Source: Kitasatospora sp. SUK 42
GTDB lineage: Bacteria > Actinomycetota > Actinomycetes > Streptomycetales > Streptomycetaceae
NCBI RefSeq assembly: GCF_015776785.2
Contig: NZ_LFMD02000003.1
Coordinates: 1,072,854 to 1,136,853 of the forward strand
DNA: 64,000 nt
Direction: 5' to 3'
The notes beneath the pieces are model-generated. The model did not search any database. It had not been told where the DNA came from and was given only the letters and a program-made list of their open reading frames with translations. Positions 59,747 through 64,000 of this stretch are shown one piece after another; position 1 is the first letter of the stretch, and every line of letters begins with the position of its first letter. Made by a program: the position numbers and the translations under genes.

Positions 59747-61021
59747 TCAGCCCGCCATCGGGCTGACCGGCGGCGCGACCTCGTCCGCGGTCAGGGCCTT
59801 CTCCACCGAGGGCTTGGCAGCGGCCCCGGTGCCGGTCAGCCGGACCTGGAACATCGGCTGGAGGAGGGCGTGGTCCTCGGCGCGGACCGTGGTCGCCCCC
59901 TTCACACCGTCGAAGCTCCACCCCTCCAGCGCCTTGACCAGAGCCGAAGTGTCGTCGGCGGAGCCATGGTTGGCCTCGACGGCGTGCACGATCATCTGGG
60001 CGGCAGTGAAGCCGTCGGGGGTGAAGATGTCGGGCTTTCCACCGGCGGCGGTGACGGCCTCGGTCATGGCCTTCTCCACCGGGGTGCCCGCGGCGCCGTC
60101 GAAGTAGTGGTTCAGGAAGGAGATCTTCTCGGCGGCCGGGCCGAACAGCGGGTAGGAGGCGGCCACGTCCAGCCCGGTGACGACCTTGGTGTCGGTGAAC
60201 ACGTCCTGCTGGTTGAGAGCCGTCCACAGGGCCGACGCGGTGTCGCCCGCCCAGGCGACGAACAGCAGGTCGGGCTTGGCGGTCTTGGCCTGGGTGGCGA
60301 AGGGGGTGAGGTCGGTGGCGCTCGGCGGGGCGAGCACCTGGTCCACCGTCGCGCCCTGGGCGCCGAGCACTGCCTTCACGGCGGCCACGTTGGCCTGCCC
60401 GAAGGCGTTGTCCTGAGCGAGCACGGTGACCTTCTTGCCCTTGGCGTCACCGATGAACGAGGCCGCGGTCCTGATGTCCTGGTAGGACTGGCGGCCGGAA
60501 CGGAAGGTGTACTTGTTCAAGCCGGTGACCTTGTCGGCGGCGGCCGGGCCGCTGATGAAGAGCACCTTGTTCTGGGCCGCGATCGGTCCGACCTGGAGGG
60601 CGACGCCGGAGGCGGTGGAGCCGGCCAGGACCTTGTAGCCCTTGCCGATCAGGTCCTTGGCGGCGGACACCGCCTTGGCCGGGTCACCGGCGTCGTCCTG
60701 CTCCTCGAACTCGATCTTGTGCCCGTCGACCACGCCGGTGCCCTTGGTCGCGTAGCCCAGTCCGGCCTTGAAGCCGTCCAGGTATTGCTTGCCGTAGGCG
60801 GCCAGCGGTCCGGTCTTGGAGTACACCAGGCCGACCTTGACCGGGGCCTTGGTACCACCGCCGTCCGCCGCGGCCGTCCCGGCGGTGCCGGCCTTGGCGC
60901 AGCCCGCGGCGAGCAGGACGCACGCCGCGAGGGCGGCGAGCTTCCGGGCCGGGCCGCCGGTCAGGGCCTCGCCCGGGCGGGCGCCGGAGGCGGTCCTGGT
61001 GGGGACTGTGGTGCTGCGCAT
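59747..61021 (-). CDS. livK: Branched-chain amino acid-type binding lipoprotein
   Basis: A 424-residue lipoprotein: lipobox LLAAGC with C41, then a Gly/Ala tether, then a Peripla_BP_6 domain (VKVGLVYSKTGPLAAYGKQYLDGFKAGL, GYKVLAGSTASGVALQVGPIAAQNKVLFISGPAA, GDTASALWTALNQQDVF). It is the first gene of the importer operon, ahead of ATPases and permeases, and captures the substrate outside the membrane. Substrates of such systems include branched-chain amino acids, amides, urea or aromatic acids. AGGAG is 9 nt before the ATG. Confidence 0.93.
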   Translation of the reverse strand: MRSTTVPTRTASGARPGEALTGGPARKLAALAACVLLAAGCAKAGTAGTAAADGGGTKAPVKVGLVYSKTGPLAAYGKQYLDGFKAGLGYATKGTGVVDGHKIEFEEQDDAGDPAKAVSAAKDLIGKGYKVLAGSTASGVALQVGPIAAQNKVLFISGPAAADKVTGLNKYTFRSGRQSYQDIRTAASFIGDAKGKKVTVLAQDNAFGQANVAAVKAVLGAQGATVDQVLAPPSATDLTPFATQAKTAKPDLLFVAWAGDTASALWTALNQQDVFTDTKVVTGLDVAASYPLFGPAAEKISFLNHYFDGAAGTPVEKAMTEAVTAAGGKPDIFTPDGFTAAQMIVHAVEANHGSADDTSALVKALEGWSFDGVKGATTVRAEDHALLQPMFQVRLTGTGAAAKPSVEKALTADEVAPPVSPMAG

Positions 61022-61316
61022 GGTGACCGACTCCTGAGGGTGCGGCGGGTGGATGCGGGAACCGTAGGTGTGCGGTGGGATCGGCGACATGTGCCAGGGC
61101 GACGTATCAGCCCCTCTGGATGTGGCTCCGATCGACATACCGCCGAGTCGGCACCGCTCACCGAACAGCCACATGTGGTCTGCCAACACGGGTTGGTGCA
61201 TGCCCATGGTGGTGGCCGCCATGGCTGTGGCGGCCCGCGCCCGGTGACGGTGGAAAGGCACGGAGCCCGTCCGACCGTGGCTCCCGACCGCTCCCACTCC
61301 CTCACGAGGTGACCCC
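61022..61316. promoter_or_regulatory. Divergent control region of the Liv-type importer and CoA-transferase
   Basis: No gene is seen. Visible structure: the palindrome CCACATGTGG (61169-61178), an inverted pair ATGTGGCT (61120-61127) and AGCCACAT (61167-61174) 39 bp apart, and CCATGG-N9-CCATGG (61204-61224). The spacing suggests a regulator binding two half-sites that controls both directions. Confidence 0.45.
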
Positions 61317-62078
61317 TTGGACAAGGTCCTGGACTCCCCCGCCGACGCCGTCGGGGACATCCCCGACGGCGCGGTGCTGGCCGTTGGCGGCTTCGGCCTG
61401 TGCGGCATTCCGAGCACGCTGATCGGCGCCCTGGTGGAGGCCGGCACCTCCGGGCTGCGCGTGGTCTCGAACAACTGCGGGGTCGACGACTGGGGGCTGG
61501 GCCTGCTGCTGCGGGCGGGCCGGATCGCCCGGATGACCTCCTCGTACGTCGGGGAGAACAAGGAGTTCGCCCGGCAGTACCTCTCCGGCGAGCTGGAGGT
61601 CGAGCTGACCCCGCAGGGCACGCTGGCCGAGCGGCTGCGTGCCGGCGGCGCCGGCATCCCGGCGTTCTTCACCCCGGCCGGGGTCGGCACCCAGGTCGAG
61701 GAGGGCGGGCTGCCCTGGCGCTACGCGGCGGACGGCTCGGTGGCCCTGGCCTCACCGCCCAAGGAGGTGCGGGAGTTCGGCGGCCGTCGGTACCTGCTGG
61801 AGGAGGCGATCACGGCGGACTTCGCATTGGTCCGGGCCGAGGTGGCGGACCGGCACGGGAACTGCGTGTTCCACGCCGCCGCCCGCAACTTCAACCCGCT
61901 CTGCGCGACGGCGGGCCGAATCACCCTGGTCGAGGCGGACCGGATCGTCGAACCGGGCGAGCTCGCCCCGGACGCGGTGCACCTGCCCGGGGTGTACGTC
62001 GACCGAGTGGTGGCCGCCGGCCCCGAGGACCGCCGCGTCGAGCGCCGGACCGTCCGCCCCGCCCTCCAGGAGGCCTGA
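61317..62078 (+). CDS. 3-oxoacid CoA-transferase, subunit A
   Basis: A 253-residue alpha subunit of a class I CoA-transferase, of the succinyl-CoA:3-oxoacid (acetoacetate or 3-oxoadipate) type. Family marks: [18 protein letters not shown] (about 23-40), [62 protein letters not shown] and [18 protein letters not shown]. Start is TTG with GAGGTGA about 6 nt upstream. Subunit B begins 4 bp after its stop. Confidence 0.93.
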   Translation: MDKVLDSPADAVGDIPDGAVLAVGGFGLCGIPSTLIGALVEAGTSGLRVVSNNCGVDDWGLGLLLRAGRIARMTSSYVGENKEFARQYLSGELEVELTPQGTLAERLRAGGAGIPAFFTPAGVGTQVEEGGLPWRYAADGSVALASPPKEVREFGGRRYLLEEAITADFALVRAEVADRHGNCVFHAAARNFNPLCATAGRITLVEADRIVEPGELAPDAVHLPGVYVDRVVAAGPEDRRVERRTVRPALQEA

Positions 62079-62082
62079 ACCG

Positions 62083-62766
<684 letters not shown>

Positions 62767-62785
62767 CGGAATCAGCCTGAACGGA

Positions 62786-62828
62786 CGGAACCGGCGGAAC
62801 CCGAGGAACCCGAGGAACCCGGAGAACG
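62786..62828. repeat. GGAACCCGA repeat beyond the CoA-transferase stop
   Basis: Four imperfect 9-bp units (CGGAACCGG, CGGAACCCG, AGGAACCCG, AGGAACCCG) begin 20 bp after the stop codon. Confidence 0.75.
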
Positions 62829-62860
62829 AACAGGACCGAGAGAACCGAATCCGCCACCCA

Positions 62861-62908
62861 CGGCCGGACCGCCCCTCCGAGGAGCAACTCCCTGGAACGG
62901 TCCGGCCG
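62861..62908 (+). terminator. Terminator-like hairpin of the CoA-transferase operon
   Basis: CGGCCGGACCG and CGGTCCGGCCG form a perfect 11-bp stem; the 26-nt interior has a second small stem (CTCC/GGAG). Confidence 0.65.
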
Positions 62909-63027
62909 TTCGCATGCCGTTCGCGCAGCAGCGGCGGCATCACCACCCCGCCCCCCGGCACCGAATTCCCCGCATTAGCACCGCCGCCGACCGGCGCGGC
63001 CGGAACCGTAGCATCTTCACGCTTGCG

Positions 63028-63111
63028 CGGTGATCGTTTTCCCGAATGGTTGCGATCACCGTTGCGCTCCGGGAGAGTTGAGGAAGCCAAGGATCTCCGC
63101 ACACCCCGGAG
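63028..63111 (+). promoter_or_regulatory. Possible structured leader or operator of the CslA-like gene
   Basis: A 9-bp inverted repeat CGGTGATCG/CGATCACCG (63028-63036, 63053-63061) is followed at once by nested pairs: CTCCGGG (63067-63073) with CCCGGAG (63105-63111), and GAGA with TCTC inside. I cannot match it to a known riboswitch class. It lies 210-290 nt before the start codon. Confidence 0.4.
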
Positions 63112-63319
63112 GGGAAGCTGGATTGTGCACCGGGATCCCGCATTCGAAGCCGCCGCACAGGCCCACAACTGAACCGGTCGCACACACTTCACGTGTCGGA
63201 CAGCCCGGAAACTGTGGCAAGGACCGCAGTTCACCGGGCCGCGTTCTGCCCGGACGGCTTCGGAGCGAGGCGAGGCACCGCCGAGCGAAGCAAGGCGCAA
63301 TACTCCGGGGGGAGCAGCT

Positions 63320-64000
63320 ATGACCACGCCGTCCTCGCGACGGAGGGCCGTCCGACAACCGGGCGCCCAACAACAGGACGCCCGACAACCGGGCACCCGA
63401 CGGAACGCCGTCGGAACGACGGCCCGCCACGGGCGCGGCCGCAGGGCCGAACGGTCCGACAGCACCGGACGGTTCGACGAGGCCGACCTGGCCGCCATAC
63501 CCGCACCCGAAGCCCCGTACGACTACGGCCACTTCAGCCGCCTGGCCGGCCCGGCGGTCGATCCGGACGAGGACCGGGAACTCGGCGGCGGCGTCTACCG
63601 GCCCGAACCGGGAGACTGGGCGACGACGGCCGTGGGAGCGGAGGCCACAGGAGCGGAGGCCACGGGCGCGGCGGCAGCACCCGCCCCCTCCGCCCCCTAC
63701 CGCGTCCAGTACCGCAGCCTGCTGCGCCACGAACCCCACCGGATCCGGGCCGCGCTGCTGATGATGGCCGCCCCGCTGGTGGAGGCGGTGTTGCTGATCT
63801 GGCTACTGCTGCCCGAGCACTGGCCGGAGCGCCTCGACGAGACCAACACCCTGGTGCTGCTCGGCGACAAGGTGATGGTCGGGATCATCGCCGTGGTCGA
63901 GGTGTTCCGGCTGGTCAACGTGGTCTCCAACACCCACGCGACCCTGGTCGCCCGCGACCCGATACCCGTGACGCCGCAGCCGGGCACCCGGGTCGCCTTC
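63320..64000 (+). CDS. cslA: CslA-like cellulose-synthase-type glycosyltransferase (5' part, cut by window edge)
   Basis: The frame is open from the ATG (GGGGGGAG 5 nt upstream) to the right edge, giving 227 residues. The first 135 residues are disordered, with Arg/Gln-rich and Ala-rich stretches; then comes RVQYRSLLRHEPHRIRAALL, a hydrophobic helix (MMAAPLVEAVLLIWLLLPEHW) and a second (LVLLGDKVMVGIIAVVEVFRLVNVV), followed by NTHATLVARDPIPVTPQPG, the approach to a family 2 glycosyltransferase domain. This pattern resembles streptomycete CslA, which makes a beta-glucan at hyphal tips. The catalytic D,D,D,QxxRW part lies beyond the window, so the identification is not complete. Confidence 0.7.
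   Translation, partial: MTTPSSRRRAVRQPGAQQQDARQPGTRRNAVGTTARHGRGRRAERSDSTGRFDEADLAAIPAPEAPYDYGHFSRLAGPAVDPDEDRELGGGVYRPEPGDWATTAVGAEATGAEATGAAAAPAPSAPYRVQYRSLLRHEPHRIRAALLMMAAPLVEAVLLIWLLLPEHWPERLDETNTLVLLGDKVMVGIIAVVEVFRLVNVVSNTHATLVARDPIPVTPQPGTRVAF

Larger units (their letters stand above)
62767..63319. other. Region between the CoA-transferase and CslA-like genes
   Basis: No gene is supported. In order it holds the 9-bp repeat, the terminator hairpin, a gene-poor stretch, and a structured possible leader at 63028-63111 before the CslA-like start. Confidence 0.55.

Noticed and set aside
63028..63111. c-di-AMP (ydaO-type) or c-di-GMP riboswitch
   Set aside because: The conserved cores of these classes are not present; only stem positions can be drawn.

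Overview
The window is chromosomal DNA from a high-GC filamentous actinomycete of the Streptomyces/Kitasatospora type. The pointers are very GC-rich coding with strong third-position bias, GTG and TTG starts, tRNA genes mostly without an encoded CCA, one rare TTA codon, and a typical gene set (oligoribonuclease, tricorn-like protease, snapalysins, a chitinase with DasR-type operators, a PAS-GGDEF-EAL protein, a CslA-like glycosyltransferase). The genus cannot be fixed from the sequence alone. I see no integrase, transposase, plasmid or phage genes and no CRISPR array, so this looks like stable chromosome with lineage-specific genes mixed in.

Layout, left to right. 0.2-7.4 kb: orn, tRNA-His, a hotdog thioesterase, a secreted protein, a GNAT acetyltransferase, a spermidine-synthase-like protein, an unknown protein, an XRE-TPR regulator and a histidine phosphatase. 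7.7-11.9 kb: a tightly overlapping three-gene operon encoding a Cas4/Dna2-like RecB-family nuclease with an apparent Fe-S cysteine set, a 532-residue protein of unknown family, and a complete SF1B helicase. This is the best candidate for an undescribed DNA-processing or defence system. 11.9-20.2 kb: small secreted and unknown proteins, pgi, a CPA1 antiporter, a quinone-oxidoreductase-like enzyme, and a coupled GlxA-type regulator/DJ-1 pair. 20.3-32.7 kb: a largely extracellular-enzyme region with a GH18 chitinase, tricorn-like protease, MdcG-like orphan, Tat-exported phospholipase C, pentapeptide protein, two snapalysins and their divergent LysR regulator, which carries the TTA codon. 33.1-39.3 kb: an oligopeptide-type ABC importer, with the binding protein divergent from two permeases and a fused double ATPase. 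39.5-48.3 kb: GPP34 protein, hydrolase plus DUF998 pair, bifunctional PBP, EamA transporter, signal peptidase, chorismate mutase, OsmC. 48.7-54.9 kb: PAS-GGDEF-EAL protein, flavin-type monooxygenase, DedA protein, Tat-lipoprotein polysaccharide deacetylase. 54.9-62.8 kb: a hydrolase, a five-gene Liv-type ABC importer on the minus strand, and a divergent two-subunit 3-oxoacid CoA-transferase. From 63.3 kb the 5' part of a CslA-like gene runs off the right edge.

Three themes cut across these regions. Four identical tRNA-Lys(CTT) genes lie within 28.6 kb, each with a -10 element at exactly the same distance. Short tandem repeats of 9-20 bp sit at or just beyond the stop codons of several genes, and at three of them the last unit contains the stop. 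Clear operator-like dyads lie in front of several genes (chitinase, phospholipase C, PBP, the XRE regulator and others). orn (pGpG/nanoRNA hydrolysis), the GGDEF-EAL protein and CslA are linked in streptomycete biology through c-di-GMP and apical growth, and all three fall in this window.
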